Positions 19,976-30,609 of a DNA stretch of 64,000 nucleotides are shown here, piece after piece. Under the pieces are notes generated by a model, which was not told the origin of the DNA, searched no databases, and saw only the letters and a list, made by a program, of their open reading frames with translations. The stretch is taken from positions 5,456,001 to 5,520,000 of the forward strand of contig NZ_CP062008.1 of assembly GCF_005670685.2 (NCBI RefSeq), given 5' to 3'. A program made the translations under genes and the position numbers. Source of the stretch: Mycolicibacterium mucogenicum DSM 44124 (lineage in GTDB: Bacteria; Actinomycetota; Actinomycetes; Mycobacteriales; Mycobacteriaceae). How positions within the stretch are numbered: position 1 is the first letter of the stretch; each line of letters begins with the position of its first letter.

Positions 19976-20620
19976 TCATTGCCCCAATGCGTTCTGCATG
20001 GCGCCGGCCAGCACGTTGACGGCGAGGCCGGCGTTGCCGGATTGGCAGACTTTCGCCTGCAGCAGAACGTTCTCCCGTAGTCGGGTCTGCACGAAACAGC
20101 GGCGATCGGTGTCCGCTTCCTGCTTGACCCACGCGGCGTCCGCCGGGCCGGCCTGCGCACCCGCGAAGCTCCAGACCTCGGTCCGGCCGTTCTCGAGGTG
20201 CATCGCCGTGGTCTGGCCCGAGCAGCCGGTGGTCCGGTCGACGACCCGGTGAAATGCCCGCGACGCGGCGTCGGCGGTGGCGAACACGCCCACCACCTGC
20301 TTGGCCGCGTGGCTGTCATCGGTGGCGGTCGTCTGCGCCACGGCGCCGTTGAACGACGCCAGGTCCGGGTCGCCGTACACCTCGGGCAGGCCGATGTCGC
20401 CCCAGTTGTTGCACGCCGGGAGGTCGACGTAGAAGCCCTGAAACGGCGCGGTGAACGTGGACTCCCAGCCCATCGGCGCGCCGACCACATTGCCGACCGA
20501 TCCCTTGCCGAGGACCGCGTACGACACCACGCCCGGGTCCGACGGTTTGGCGGCCGCGGCCGGCGCCAGGGCGAGGGCCGCGGTGACGCAGGCTGTGAAC
20601 CAGATCGGGCGCGCAGTCAT
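19976..20620 (-). CDS. Secreted PknH-like sensor-domain protein
   Basis: 214 residues with a signal peptide ending near AAAAKPSD. The mature part matches the extracellular domain type found in PknH: the GWESTFTAPFQGFYVDLPAC-like Cys element, DRTTGCSG, DRRCFVQTRLRENVLLQAKVC, giving likely disulfides. Length and position agree with Rv3705c, upstream of egtA in M. tuberculosis. Ligand unknown. Confidence 0.8.
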   Translation of the reverse strand: MTARPIWFTACVTAALALAPAAAAKPSDPGVVSYAVLGKGSVGNVVGAPMGWESTFTAPFQGFYVDLPACNNWGDIGLPEVYGDPDLASFNGAVAQTTATDDSHAAKQVVGVFATADAASRAFHRVVDRTTGCSGQTTAMHLENGRTEVWSFAGAQAGPADAAWVKQEADTDRRCFVQTRLRENVLLQAKVCQSGNAGLAVNVLAGAMQNALGQ

Positions 20621-20651
20621 GGCTTCGATGATGCCAGTTGCGGCCCTGTTG

Positions 20652-21488
20652 TCAGCCGGTCAACCGGGCGGTGGCACCCGCGTCGACCGGCAGGACCGTC
20701 CCGGTGATATGGGTGCTGTCCGGGTGCGCCAGAAACATGACCGCGCGCGTGATTTCCGCGGGCTTCATGAAGGGCACCGGCTGTAGGTGCAACGACGCGA
20801 ACACCGATTCCACGTCGGCGAGCGTCGGTTGCGCCAGATCGGGCCGCATGGCACCGAACAGGGCGTCGTTAAAGGTCATTGGGGTTTCCACGTTGCCGGG
20901 CGCCACGGCGTTGACGGTGACGCCGTATCCGGCCAGATCGTGCGCGGCGACCTTGGTCAGTCCGATGACGCCCCATTTGGAGGCCGCGTACGCGGCCTGA
21001 CCGAAATTGCCGCTGCGGCCCAGCATCGAGGACACCGTGACGATCCGCCCGAACCGCCGCGCGATCATCCCCGGCGCCACCGCGGCGATCGTGTTGAACG
21101 TGCCGGTGAGATTGGACCCGATCACTTCATCCCACTGCGCCGATGGAACATCGGGCAGCATCGCGATGGCACTGACGCCGGCGTTGGTGACGGCGATGTC
21201 CACGCGCCCGAGCTCCACCTCGACGCGGGCCACGAGCTGCTCCAGCGCACCACGGTCGGTTGTCGACAGTTTCGCTGTGACACAACGCCTTCCGGTCGCC
21301 TCGACCATCTCGGCGGTGGTGGCCAGATCGGCTTCCGTCGCCAACGGGTACGCGATCTGGTCGTTGTTCTCGCACCGGTCGCAGATGGCGATATCCGCTC
21401 CCGCCTCGGCCAGCGCCACCGCGTGCGATCGCCCCATTCCCCGTGCGCCGCCGGTGATCAACGCGACGAGGCCGTCAAAGTCGGCCAT
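20652..21488 (-). CDS. Mycofactocin-coupled SDR family oxidoreductase
   Basis: 278-residue Rossmann dehydrogenase. The glycine motif is ITGGARGMGRSHAVALAEAGAD, with CDRC after strand 2 and the insert (YPLATEADLATTAEMVE) that marks the mycofactocin-linked subfamily; these keep NAD(H) bound and need mycofactocin for recycling. Catalytic residues lie in VSSMLG and YAASKWG. It starts 12 bp after the flavin oxidoreductase stop, with TAGGAG in the gap, so it is the fourth gene of a TetR-flanked Mce operon. Substrate is probably an alcohol of a steroid or terpenoid. Confidence 0.88.
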   Translation of the reverse strand: MADFDGLVALITGGARGMGRSHAVALAEAGADIAICDRCENNDQIAYPLATEADLATTAEMVEATGRRCVTAKLSTTDRGALEQLVARVEVELGRVDIAVTNAGVSAIAMLPDVPSAQWDEVIGSNLTGTFNTIAAVAPGMIARRFGRIVTVSSMLGRSGNFGQAAYAASKWGVIGLTKVAAHDLAGYGVTVNAVAPGNVETPMTFNDALFGAMRPDLAQPTLADVESVFASLHLQPVPFMKPAEITRAVMFLAHPDSTHITGTVLPVDAGATARLTG

Positions 21489-21500
21489 ACAGCTCCTATC

Positions 21501-22673
21501 TCAGTTCGGCTTGCCGGTCACGACGCAGTGGGTCTGGGTGTAGATGGTGGGCATGCACAGATTGCAGTGTGTGCAGCCCGATTTCACCGTCCTGTCGGCT
21601 TGAATCCGGTTGAGCAGGTCCGGTTCGGCCAGCAGGGCCCGGCCCATCGCGACGAACTCGAAACCCTCGGCCATGGCCAGGTCCATGGTTTCCCGGTTGG
21701 TGATGCCACCCAACAGAATCAGCGGCATCGTGAGCTCGGCCCGGAACTGGCGAGCCTGCTGCAGCAGGTAGGCCTCCTGATAGGGGTACTCGCGGAAGAA
21801 CCTGTGCCCACTCATCCGGATGCCCCAGCTGATCGGCGGTATGAAGTTCGCGGCGAACTCCTTGACCGGCGCATCGCCGCGGAACAGGTACATCGGATTG
21901 ACCAACGAGCTGCCCGCGGTCAGCTCCAGCGCATCCAGCGCGCCGTCCTCTTGCAGCCATTTCGCGGTCTGCAGCGACTCCTCCATCGGGATGCCGCCCC
22001 GGACCCCGTCGCTCATGTTGAGTTTCGCGATCACCGCGATCTGATCCCCGACGGCCTCGCGCACCGCCTGCACCGTGCCGCGGGCGACCTTGGCGCGGTT
22101 GTACAGCGAGCCACCGAACTCGTCGCGGCGCTTGTTGATCAGCGGCGACAGGAACGAGGACGCGAAGTAGTTGTGGCCCAGGTGCACCTCGACGGCGTCG
22201 AACCCGGCCTCGATCGCCAACCGGGCGGCGCCCGCGTGCGCGGCCATCACCGCGTCGATATCGGCGCGGGTGGCCTTGCGGGCGAAGCGCATCGACAGCG
22301 GGTTGAACAACCGCACCGGCGCCAGCGCGGTGGCCTTGTTGGTGCGCGCGTTGGCGACCGGGCCGGCATGCCCGATCTGCGCGCTGATCGCCGCCCCCTC
22401 GCCATGAATGGTGTCGGTGAGCTTTCGGAGGCCGGGGATCGCCGCCGGGCGCATCCACAACTGCCACCCATCGGTACGCCCACCCGGGGACACCGCGCAA
22501 TAGGCCACCGTCGTCATCCCCACCCCACCCGCAGCAGGCAACCGGTGATAGCGGATCAAATCGTCGGTGACCAGCGCATCCGGGGTCGCCGCCTCGAACG
22601 TCGCCGCCTTGATCACCCGATTACGCAACGTGATCGGACCGAGCTTGGCCGGCTGGAAGGGATCGGGTGCCAT
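21501..22673 (-). CDS. Old-yellow-enzyme NADH:flavin oxidoreductase
   Basis: 390-residue FMN barrel of the 2,4-dienoyl-CoA reductase / OYE type: GPITLRNRVIKAATFE at the N-terminus, AQIGHAGP, the active-site pair HLGHNYFASSFLSPLINKR, and LLGGITNRETMD for FMN phosphate. The C-terminal CTHCNLCMPT gives a Cys cluster, but no full NAD domain follows. ATG 22673 has an AAAGGA ribosome site; an alternative GTG at 22721 overlaps the MceE stop in a GTGA junction and would add 16 residues. It probably reduces an enone, acting with the neighbouring SDR. Confidence 0.85.
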   Translation of the reverse strand: MAPDPFQPAKLGPITLRNRVIKAATFEAATPDALVTDDLIRYHRLPAAGGVGMTTVAYCAVSPGGRTDGWQLWMRPAAIPGLRKLTDTIHGEGAAISAQIGHAGPVANARTNKATALAPVRLFNPLSMRFARKATRADIDAVMAAHAGAARLAIEAGFDAVEVHLGHNYFASSFLSPLINKRRDEFGGSLYNRAKVARGTVQAVREAVGDQIAVIAKLNMSDGVRGGIPMEESLQTAKWLQEDGALDALELTAGSSLVNPMYLFRGDAPVKEFAANFIPPISWGIRMSGHRFFREYPYQEAYLLQQARQFRAELTMPLILLGGITNRETMDLAMAEGFEFVAMGRALLAEPDLLNRIQADRTVKSGCTHCNLCMPTIYTQTHCVVTGKPN

Positions 22674-22717
22674 TCTGTCAGGGGTCCTTTCGGTAAGTCT
22701 TGATACAGCAACGTCTT

Positions 22718-23890
22718 TCACGGTCGCGCACCGTGCTGGGTGGCAGTCCCGGGCGGGATCTTGAACGGGTCGGCGGCCTGGCCGGACAGATTGGCGAGCG
22801 CACCCATCAGGAAATCCGGTGGATTGACGATCTCGGACAGTCGCGGCATGTTCGGGTCGAATGCCGATGTGGTGAGCATGTTTTCGCCCAACCGCCGCAG
22901 GGTGAGGTCGAACGTCGAGAAGACGTTGAGATAGTCGCCGCGAACGGCATTGCGCAGGTACTTCTGGGCGAACGGGAACGTGGGCAGGATTTCCAGATCA
23001 TGGATGAAGTCGTCGGCGTTGTCGTTGAGGGCCTTGATGACGGGAAACGCATCCTTGAGGTCGGCAGCGAAGTCGTCTTTGGTCTGCGACAGAACGCGTT
23101 CGGCCGTTGCGGCCAACCTGCGCAGTGCGCCGAACGCCGCGACGATGTCGGCGCGATTTCGGTTCAGGACATCGAGTGCGGCGGGCAGCATCTCCAGCGT
23201 CCGCCCCAGCACATCGGCGTCCCGTGCCAATGCCGCCGCGGTCCGGTCGACGCCCTCCACCGCCGCGATGATGGTGCCGGTTTGCGTATCGAGGAAGCCG
23301 GTCAGCTCGGCCAGCTTCGCCACCAATCCGGTGAACGTCGCCGCGCGCCCGGCCACGGCCGCATAGGCTTCGTTCGTAATATCCTGCAGGGCACCGAGAT
23401 TGCCGTTGTTGATGATGACGCCGGTCGCGGCCAGCACCTCTTCGGTGGTGGGATAGTGACCCGCCCGGCCGATCCTGATGTGCGCGCCGTCGGCCAGTTT
23501 GGCGGGCACCGGCTGGTTCGGGGGCACCAGTTCGACGTGCTGGGAGCCGAGGAGCGACGTCTGTCCCACCGTCACCGAGACGTTCGCAGGGAGATCCACC
23601 TGGCGGTCCAGCGAAAGACGAACGGCCGCATACACCGTGCTGTCGGCTCGTTGCCTGACGGCGACCCCGGAGACGCTTCCCACCGTCACGTCTCCGACCT
23701 TGACCGGCGAATTCTGCGGTAGGCCAACGACGCTGTCCAGCTCGACGGTCACCTCGAATGAGCCCGGGCCGTGACCCGCGGTGCCCGGCAACGACAGCGA
23801 ATTCAATCCGTCGAACTGGCACCCGGACACCGCGGCAGCAATACAGGCCAGGATCGCGCCGCCACGCAGCCCGACACGACGATCACCCAT
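22718..23890 (-). CDS. MceE-type lipoprotein
   Basis: 390 residues. Signal peptide with lipobox (AAAVSGC, Cys near 21), followed by FDGLNSLSLPG, typical of MceE (LprK-like) lipoproteins. The MCE domain spans about 40-120 (VTVELDSVVGLPQNSPVKVG), then a long helical region rich in NxxADIVAAF-type helices. Mce proteins form hexameric lipid-transport shafts across the periplasm. Its start overlaps the MceB-type stop by 8 bp. No permease (YrbE) or other Mce subunit is found in the window. Confidence 0.88.
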   Translation of the reverse strand: MGDRRVGLRGGAILACIAAAVSGCQFDGLNSLSLPGTAGHGPGSFEVTVELDSVVGLPQNSPVKVGDVTVGSVSGVAVRQRADSTVYAAVRLSLDRQVDLPANVSVTVGQTSLLGSQHVELVPPNQPVPAKLADGAHIRIGRAGHYPTTEEVLAATGVIINNGNLGALQDITNEAYAAVAGRAATFTGLVAKLAELTGFLDTQTGTIIAAVEGVDRTAAALARDADVLGRTLEMLPAALDVLNRNRADIVAAFGALRRLAATAERVLSQTKDDFAADLKDAFPVIKALNDNADDFIHDLEILPTFPFAQKYLRNAVRGDYLNVFSTFDLTLRRLGENMLTTSAFDPNMPRLSEIVNPPDFLMGALANLSGQAADPFKIPPGTATQHGARP

Positions 23891-24908
23891 TCTCCGAGCA
23901 CCGGCCCTTCGAGGGGTCCGGCGCTCCGCCGATGGGAATGATGATGTCGCTGCCCGCGGGCCCACTGAGCTTGATCCGGCTGGAGCAGAAGAAGATGTTG
24001 AAGAACGCACCGTAGGCGCCGAGTGAGTTGAGCCGCAGGTAGCTCTCGGCGAGGGGCTCGATGGCGGCGTTGACCTCAGCCTTCCGCTCGTAGGCCCGCT
24101 GCGCGAAGGGGCGCACATTCTCGAGGACGCCCTGGACCGGCCGCCGCCCGCGCTCCAGCATCTGGGTCATCTCCACCGACGACGCGGCCAGCGGCGCGAT
24201 GGCTCCGGCGAGAGAATCACGGTCGCGCGCCAGACCCGTCAGCAGCTGCTGGAGCGTGTCGACACTGGTGCCGAACTGCCGGCTCTTCGAATCCACAGTC
24301 CCGAGAACCGCATTGAGGTTGGTGACGACGTCGCCGATGAGCTGATCACGGCCGGAGAGGTTCTGCGCGAAGTTGCCCGTCGTCGAAAGTAGTTGGGACA
24401 CAGCACCGCCCTGGCCCTGAAGCAGATCGATGACGGCGGCGGTGATGGCGTTGACCTTGTCGCCGTCGAGACCCTTGAGCACGGGACGCAGGCCGCCCAG
24501 GAGCGCGTCGAGGTCCACGGCGGGCTGGGTATGGCTCAACGGGATGGTCGCCCCGGCCGCCAGCGCGTGCAAATCGCCTGCGGCGAAGGCCAATTCGAGA
24601 TAGCGGTCGCCCGTGAGGTTCAGATAGCGGATGACGGCCCTGGTCGACGTGTACAGGCGATAGCGCGAATCGACACTGAAGAGCACGTCGACGGTGTTGT
24701 CGGCGCTCAGCGACACGCGGTCGACCTTGCCCACTGGCAACCCGGCCATCCGCACGTCCTGCCCGGCCGTCAGACGTGAGGCATCGGTGAACTGGGCGTG
24801 ATACTGCTCGCCCGCCCCGAACCGGAACTGGCCGAACACCACCACCAGCGCGGCGGCGACCAACAACATCACCACGGTGAACGCGGTCACCTTCGCCCCG
24901 GCGGCCAT
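23883..24908 (-). CDS. MceB-type substrate-binding protein
   Basis: 341 residues. One N-terminal helix (AFTVVMLLVAAALVVVFG) is followed by an MCE domain (about 35-115: YHAQFTDASRLTAGQDVRMAG) and a helical domain. The end FFCSSRIKLSGPAGSDI is the usual MceB C-terminus. ATG 24908 follows a perfect GGAGG spaced 6 nt; a TTG two codons earlier is too close to that site. It is first in the operon MceB-MceE-OYE-SDR. Confidence 0.9.
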   Translation of the reverse strand: MAAGAKVTAFTVVMLLVAAALVVVFGQFRFGAGEQYHAQFTDASRLTAGQDVRMAGLPVGKVDRVSLSADNTVDVLFSVDSRYRLYTSTRAVIRYLNLTGDRYLELAFAAGDLHALAAGATIPLSHTQPAVDLDALLGGLRPVLKGLDGDKVNAITAAVIDLLQGQGGAVSQLLSTTGNFAQNLSGRDQLIGDVVTNLNAVLGTVDSKSRQFGTSVDTLQQLLTGLARDRDSLAGAIAPLAASSVEMTQMLERGRRPVQGVLENVRPFAQRAYERKAEVNAAIEPLAESYLRLNSLGAYGAFFNIFFCSSRIKLSGPAGSDIIIPIGGAPDPSKGRCSENG

Positions 24909-24920
24909 TGCCAACCTCCT

Positions 24921-24949
24921 TAATTAGTGATCCAGTGGTACACTAATTA
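24921..24949. promoter_or_regulatory. Operator candidate between TetR and MceB genes
   Basis: TAATTAGTG (24921-24929) and CACTAATTA (24941-24949) form a perfect 9-bp inverted repeat with an 11-nt spacer, between the divergent Mce operon and TetR gene. This is the strongest palindrome in the area and fits TetR binding that controls both directions. Confidence 0.65.
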
Positions 24950-25002
24950 CCGGCGTGGCGTCAATGGCATCGCCGACAGTCGGGGGCTGTGATGATGGAC
25001 CC

Positions 25003-25620
25003 GTGAGCAGTCAGTCAGGCCCGGGCCGGCCACGGGACGCGAGTATCGACGATCGCGTCCTCACGGCGACCCGGGAGCTCCTGTCCGAGGGCGGGTTTCA
25101 GGAATTGAGCATGCGCCTGGTCGCGCAGCGCTCCGGCGTCACGCGCGCCAGCCTGGCGCGGCGATGGCCGTCGAAGGCCGCGTTGGTCATCGATGCGGTG
25201 ATGGGCGTGGCACCCGACCTGACGCCGTTCGATGGAACCGATGTCTACGGCTGGATAGATTTCGTCGTCCGCGGCAGCCGCGCCCTGTTCAACCGCCCCG
25301 ACATGAAGGCTGCGGCACCCGACCTGACCCAGGCTTTGGTCGAAGACAAACAGCTGGGGCGATCACTATGGAATCGGTTCACGGGACCGGCGGTCGAACT
25401 GTTCGCCGACGACGTCGGAGCACAGACCGCCGAGGAGCGGCGCAGTGCGGAACTGGACGCGCGCGCCGTCCTGATCATGGCGGCGGGTGCCGCCATGTAC
25501 GTGTCCACCATCGCCGCCGACGACGACTCCGCCGAGCTCGAGGAACGGATCGTCGAACTGCTGACCGCCGGCTATCGCGCAGTGACCGCGAACCGGCCGG
25601 CGGCCGACGGACTGGCCTAG
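25003..25620 (+). CDS. TetR-family regulator of the Mce/OYE/SDR operon
   Basis: 205 residues from GTG 25003 (SSQSGPGRPRDASIDDRVL, a common start for the family). The helix-turn-helix reads SMRLVAQRSGVTRASLARRW. Other in-frame starts lie at 24955 and 24964, but the former sits 6 bp from the operator and would leave no room for a promoter. It is divergent from the Mce operon with a 9-bp inverted repeat between, so it likely senses the transported lipid or its product. Confidence 0.85.
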   Translation: MSSQSGPGRPRDASIDDRVLTATRELLSEGGFQELSMRLVAQRSGVTRASLARRWPSKAALVIDAVMGVAPDLTPFDGTDVYGWIDFVVRGSRALFNRPDMKAAAPDLTQALVEDKQLGRSLWNRFTGPAVELFADDVGAQTAEERRSAELDARAVLIMAAGAAMYVSTIAADDDSAELEERIVELLTAGYRAVTANRPAADGLA

Positions 25621-25625
25621 AACAG

Positions 25626-25662
25626 ACGACAGGCCGCACCCTGCTCGGGCACGGCCTGTCGT
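25626..25662. terminator. Bidirectional terminator
   Basis: ACGACAGGCCG (25626-25636) pairs perfectly with CGGCCTGTCGT (25652-25662), followed by TTTG. It lies between the converging TetR and Pro-rich membrane protein genes. Confidence 0.7.
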
Positions 25663-25684
25663 TTGATGCGGGACTGTGGTGGGG

Positions 25685-26128
25685 TCAGCGACCGGGCTGG
25701 GCCGGTCCGGGCTGGCCGGGCGCCTGCGGTCCGGGGCCACCCGGGCCCTGTCCACCGGGTCCCTGCCAGCCGGGGCCGCTGGGGCCCTGCCAGCCCGGAC
25801 CACCGGGGAACATCGGGTGCCACATGCCGCCGCCGCGCGGTCCGTGCCCCTCGCGGAACTCAGCGGTGTCCTGCCCGCGGTGGTGCTTGTGCCAGCCGTG
25901 GTGGCCGCCGCCGGAATGCGCGCCGAGGACGAAGCCGGAGAAGAAGATCGTCGCGACGATGAACACGATGCCCGCGACGATGCCAACCCAGGCCAGCACC
26001 TTGTTGAGCTTGCTGGGCTTGTGCTCGACGGGCGGTGCGGCCACCGCGGTGGCCGTTGCTACGGGCGGGAACGAGTCCGTCGGGGTATCCGGCGTCTCGG
26101 GCGTTTCTTTAGGGGTTTCGTCACTCAT
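25685..26128 (-). CDS. Proline/glycine-rich single-pass membrane protein
   Basis: 147 residues from ATG 26128 (SDETPKETPETPDT). An acidic, Pro/Thr-rich N-terminal tail, one membrane helix (VLAWVGIVAGIVFIVATIFFSGFVLGA), a His-rich segment (HSGGGHHGWHKHHRG), then Pro/Gly repeats of the form GPGWQGP. By position and composition it recalls the Pro-rich Rv3706c of M. tuberculosis. The His cluster could bind metal; that is speculation. Confidence 0.75.
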   Translation of the reverse strand: MSDETPKETPETPDTPTDSFPPVATATAVAAPPVEHKPSKLNKVLAWVGIVAGIVFIVATIFFSGFVLGAHSGGGHHGWHKHHRGQDTAEFREGHGPRGGGMWHPMFPGGPGWQGPSGPGWQGPGGQGPGGPGPQAPGQPGPAQPGR

Positions 26129-26222
26129 GTCATCGATGATCCGTCCGTCAACCACTGCGGTGGCTAGGTTGCGCGTAAGAATCAGCTATGAGGCGCGCGG
26201 CGCGGTAGCGTGGCCTGTGTAG

Positions 26223-26262
26223 CGGAGCTTCGGCCGGGCTTTGGGGGCCGGCCGACGCTCCG
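26223..26262 (+). promoter_or_regulatory. 15-bp stem-loop in the leader of the RNase-barstar operon
   Basis: CGGAGCTTCGGCCGG (26223-26237) pairs with CCGGCCGACGCTCCG (26248-26262) at 14 of 15 positions around GCTTTGGGGG. No T-tract follows, so it is not a simple terminator. It ends 27 nt before the RNase start codon and would form in the 5' untranslated region if transcription begins upstream. Confidence 0.5.
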
Positions 26263-26289
26263 ATATCAGCACGCGGCAGAAAAGGTGAG

Positions 26290-26760
26290 ATGTCCAGAAC
26301 CACCCTGCGCGCCGCGGCCCTTGCCTGCGGCACCGCGTTGCTCCTGACCCTCACCCCGGCGTGCGCGAAGCAGACCGCCGTGCTGACGGGCCCGGCGCCG
26401 ACCGCGTCGCCGACGGCCGTCTCCCGTACCCAGGGGCCGGTGCCGACGACCAAGAGCAAGTCCGGGCTGGCCGTCTGCCAGCTGTCGTCGCTGCCACCCG
26501 AGACCACCACCACCGTCGACCTCATCCACCGCGGCGGGCCGTTCCCCTATTCGCGGGACGGCATCGTGTTCGGCAACTTCGAGCGCCGGCTACCGAACCA
26601 GCAGCGCGGCTACTACCACGAGTACACGGTGCCCACACCGGGCGCGAAGACCCGCGGCACACGGCGGGTCATCACCGGCGGCGAGCCGCCGACCAACCCA
26701 CCGGAGTTCTACTACACCGGCGACCACTACGAGACGTTCTGCCAGATCGGAGGAGCGTGA
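26290..26760 (+). CDS. Secreted guanyl-specific ribonuclease (RNase Sa / barnase family)
   Basis: 156 residues. A signal peptide with lipobox-like LTPAC (Cys about 26) is followed by a Pro/Thr linker and the microbial RNase fold: LPPETTTTVDLIHRGGPFPY, then the catalytic triad Glu (GYYHEYTV), Arg (GTRRVITGG) and His (YTGDHYETF). It would cleave RNA after guanine and probably acts outside the cytoplasm as a lipoprotein. The next gene, overlapping in a GTGA junction, encodes a barstar-type inhibitor, which protects the cytoplasm. Confidence 0.88.
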   Translation: MSRTTLRAAALACGTALLLTLTPACAKQTAVLTGPAPTASPTAVSRTQGPVPTTKSKSGLAVCQLSSLPPETTTTVDLIHRGGPFPYSRDGIVFGNFERRLPNQQRGYYHEYTVPTPGAKTRGTRRVITGGEPPTNPPEFYYTGDHYETFCQIGGA

Positions 26761-27032
26761 AGACGTTCACCGTGCGGGGTGCGCGGATCCATTCCCGCGC
26801 AGACCTTTTCACCGAGCTGGGACACGCGGTCAATGGCGCCGGCGGCTATTTCGGCAGCAATCTGGACGCACTGGCCGACTGCCTCGGCGGCGGCTTCGGC
26901 ACCCCGGACGACGAGCCGTTCCGCTTCGTGCTGACCGACAGTGCAAAAGCCAAGAAGGCCTTGGATTCTCACACCTGGTCCGGGCTGCTCGACGTGTTCG
27001 ACAGCGCCGGGATCGACCTGGTGCTGCGCTGA
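26757..27032 (+). CDS. Barstar-family ribonuclease inhibitor
   Basis: 91 residues from GTG 26757, which overlaps the RNase stop and has GGAGGA upstream. The barstar fold shows as KTFTVRGARIHSRADLFTEL, then YFGSNLDALADCLGG, the helix that plugs the RNase active site, and FRFVLTDSAKA. Tight coupling to the RNase gene makes it the cognate antidote. Confidence 0.9.
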   Translation: MKTFTVRGARIHSRADLFTELGHAVNGAGGYFGSNLDALADCLGGGFGTPDDEPFRFVLTDSAKAKKALDSHTWSGLLDVFDSAGIDLVLR

Positions 27033-27041
27033 CAACAGCGC

Positions 27042-28160
27042 CTACGGCTTCACCGGATTCACCGCGAACTGGATGACGCGGTACGGCGCGGTGTCGCGCG
27101 GCGTGGTGTTCCACTGGCTGACCAGGATGCGCAGTTCATCGAGCGTCGAGCCCGGCGAGATGTAGCCGCCGTACGGCTGTGCCAGCTGATTGTCGTGCGG
27201 CTCAGGCAGTTCGTCGGCCTGCTCCGGCCAGCGGCCAGCCACCACGACGGTCGTCACCGGCGCGGTGCCGAGTTCGGTCGGCGTGTTCGCCACGCGGACC
27301 TCCATGTTGCCGGTGCTGCTGTTGAAGTACGACAGCACCGTCTTGCCGTCGACCTGCTTCATGCTCATCTCGCCGATCAGGTCACGCCACAACGGAGTTG
27401 GCGGTTTGCCCCAGCCCGCTGCGGCAGACCAGCCCTGCCAGCTGGACCGGTCCGTGAACGCCTGCGGCGTGGCCCGGTAGAGGTAGGCCGGGCTGCTGCG
27501 GTCGAAGTTGTTGGCGACCAGGTAAACCCAGCCACGCGGAGAGTCCGCGGTGGGCACCGGGTCGTAGTAGCCCGTGATCTGGCTCTGTGCTCCCCCGGCA
27601 TACCCGGCCGGTCGCACAGACCCCGGCACGGTCGGCCACGCGCCGCGCGCCGGGTCGGCCTTGACCAGTCGCGAGCTCGCCGGTTTCAGATCGCGCGTGG
27701 TGGTGATCAACAGGTAGTTCTCCCGGTTGATGCTCACCACTCCGGCCGGAAGTTGCGACGTGCCAGGAACTTTGGCGTCGGCCAGCAGCGGCTTGTCGAC
27801 GCCCATGACGCCGCGGTACCGCAGGCCGTCCGGGGAGTTGATGGAGTCGGTCTCGACGTGCAGCGCGACGGGCGCGTACCAGCCACCGAATCCGACACCC
27901 TGCCCGGCGAAGCTGTCGCCGCAGATCTGCAGGATGCCGCTCGGGAACTCCATGAACTCACAGAGGTCCGTCGCACCGATGCCGTAATCGGCTGTCGGCG
28001 TGCCGGTTCCGGCGACCGGACCGATGCGGGTCACCTCACCGACGACGAGCGGTTTGAGCACCGGGGTCGGTACCGGCGCAGGCGGATCGGCCTGCGCCGT
28101 CGGCACCCCCATGCCGAACCCGAGCACCAGCGCCGCGACCGACGCTGCCCCCGCCCGCAA
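27042..28160 (-). CDS. Secreted DUF4185 protein (Rv3707c-like)
   Basis: 372 residues with a signal peptide (ASVAALVLGFGMGVPTAQADPP). The mature part has the beta-propeller-like pattern of DUF4185 proteins: ADYGIGATDLCEFMEFPSG, GDSFAGQGVGFGGW, GWVYLVANNFDRS, YNxxTGNMEVRVAN. The start is TTG 28160, 2 bp after the asd stop, so it is probably read as third gene of an ask-asd transcript. Function unknown; a carbohydrate-active role has been proposed for related folds. Confidence 0.75.
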   Translation of the reverse strand: MRAGAASVAALVLGFGMGVPTAQADPPAPVPTPVLKPLVVGEVTRIGPVAGTGTPTADYGIGATDLCEFMEFPSGILQICGDSFAGQGVGFGGWYAPVALHVETDSINSPDGLRYRGVMGVDKPLLADAKVPGTSQLPAGVVSINRENYLLITTTRDLKPASSRLVKADPARGAWPTVPGSVRPAGYAGGAQSQITGYYDPVPTADSPRGWVYLVANNFDRSSPAYLYRATPQAFTDRSSWQGWSAAAGWGKPPTPLWRDLIGEMSMKQVDGKTVLSYFNSSTGNMEVRVANTPTELGTAPVTTVVVAGRWPEQADELPEPHDNQLAQPYGGYISPGSTLDELRILVSQWNTTPRDTAPYRVIQFAVNPVKP

Positions 28161-28162
28161 GA

Positions 28163-30468
<2,306 letters not shown>

Positions 30469-30579
30469 TGTTCGCGTTTCCTTCTCTGAATTGGCAGCAA
30501 GCATCTGCATCAATGCTGTTCCAAGGATAAGGGAGGGGTGAACCCGTTTTTGTTGCCCGGTCACCTGCCGGACCTGCAA

Positions 30580-30605
30580 GGCGGGAGACGTTCGTCACTC
30601 CCGCC
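30580..30605 (-). terminator. Terminator after membrane-anchored gene
   Basis: GGCGGGAG (30580-30587) pairs with CTCCCGCC (30598-30605) around a 10-nt loop, just past the stop of the minus-strand gene at 30610 and upstream of ask. Confidence 0.45.
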
Positions 30606-30609
30606 CGGA

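Noticed and set aside
26223..26262. Stem-loop as a rho-independent terminator
   Set aside because: No T-tract follows and no plus-strand gene ends upstream; the minus-strand gene starts, rather than ends, nearby.
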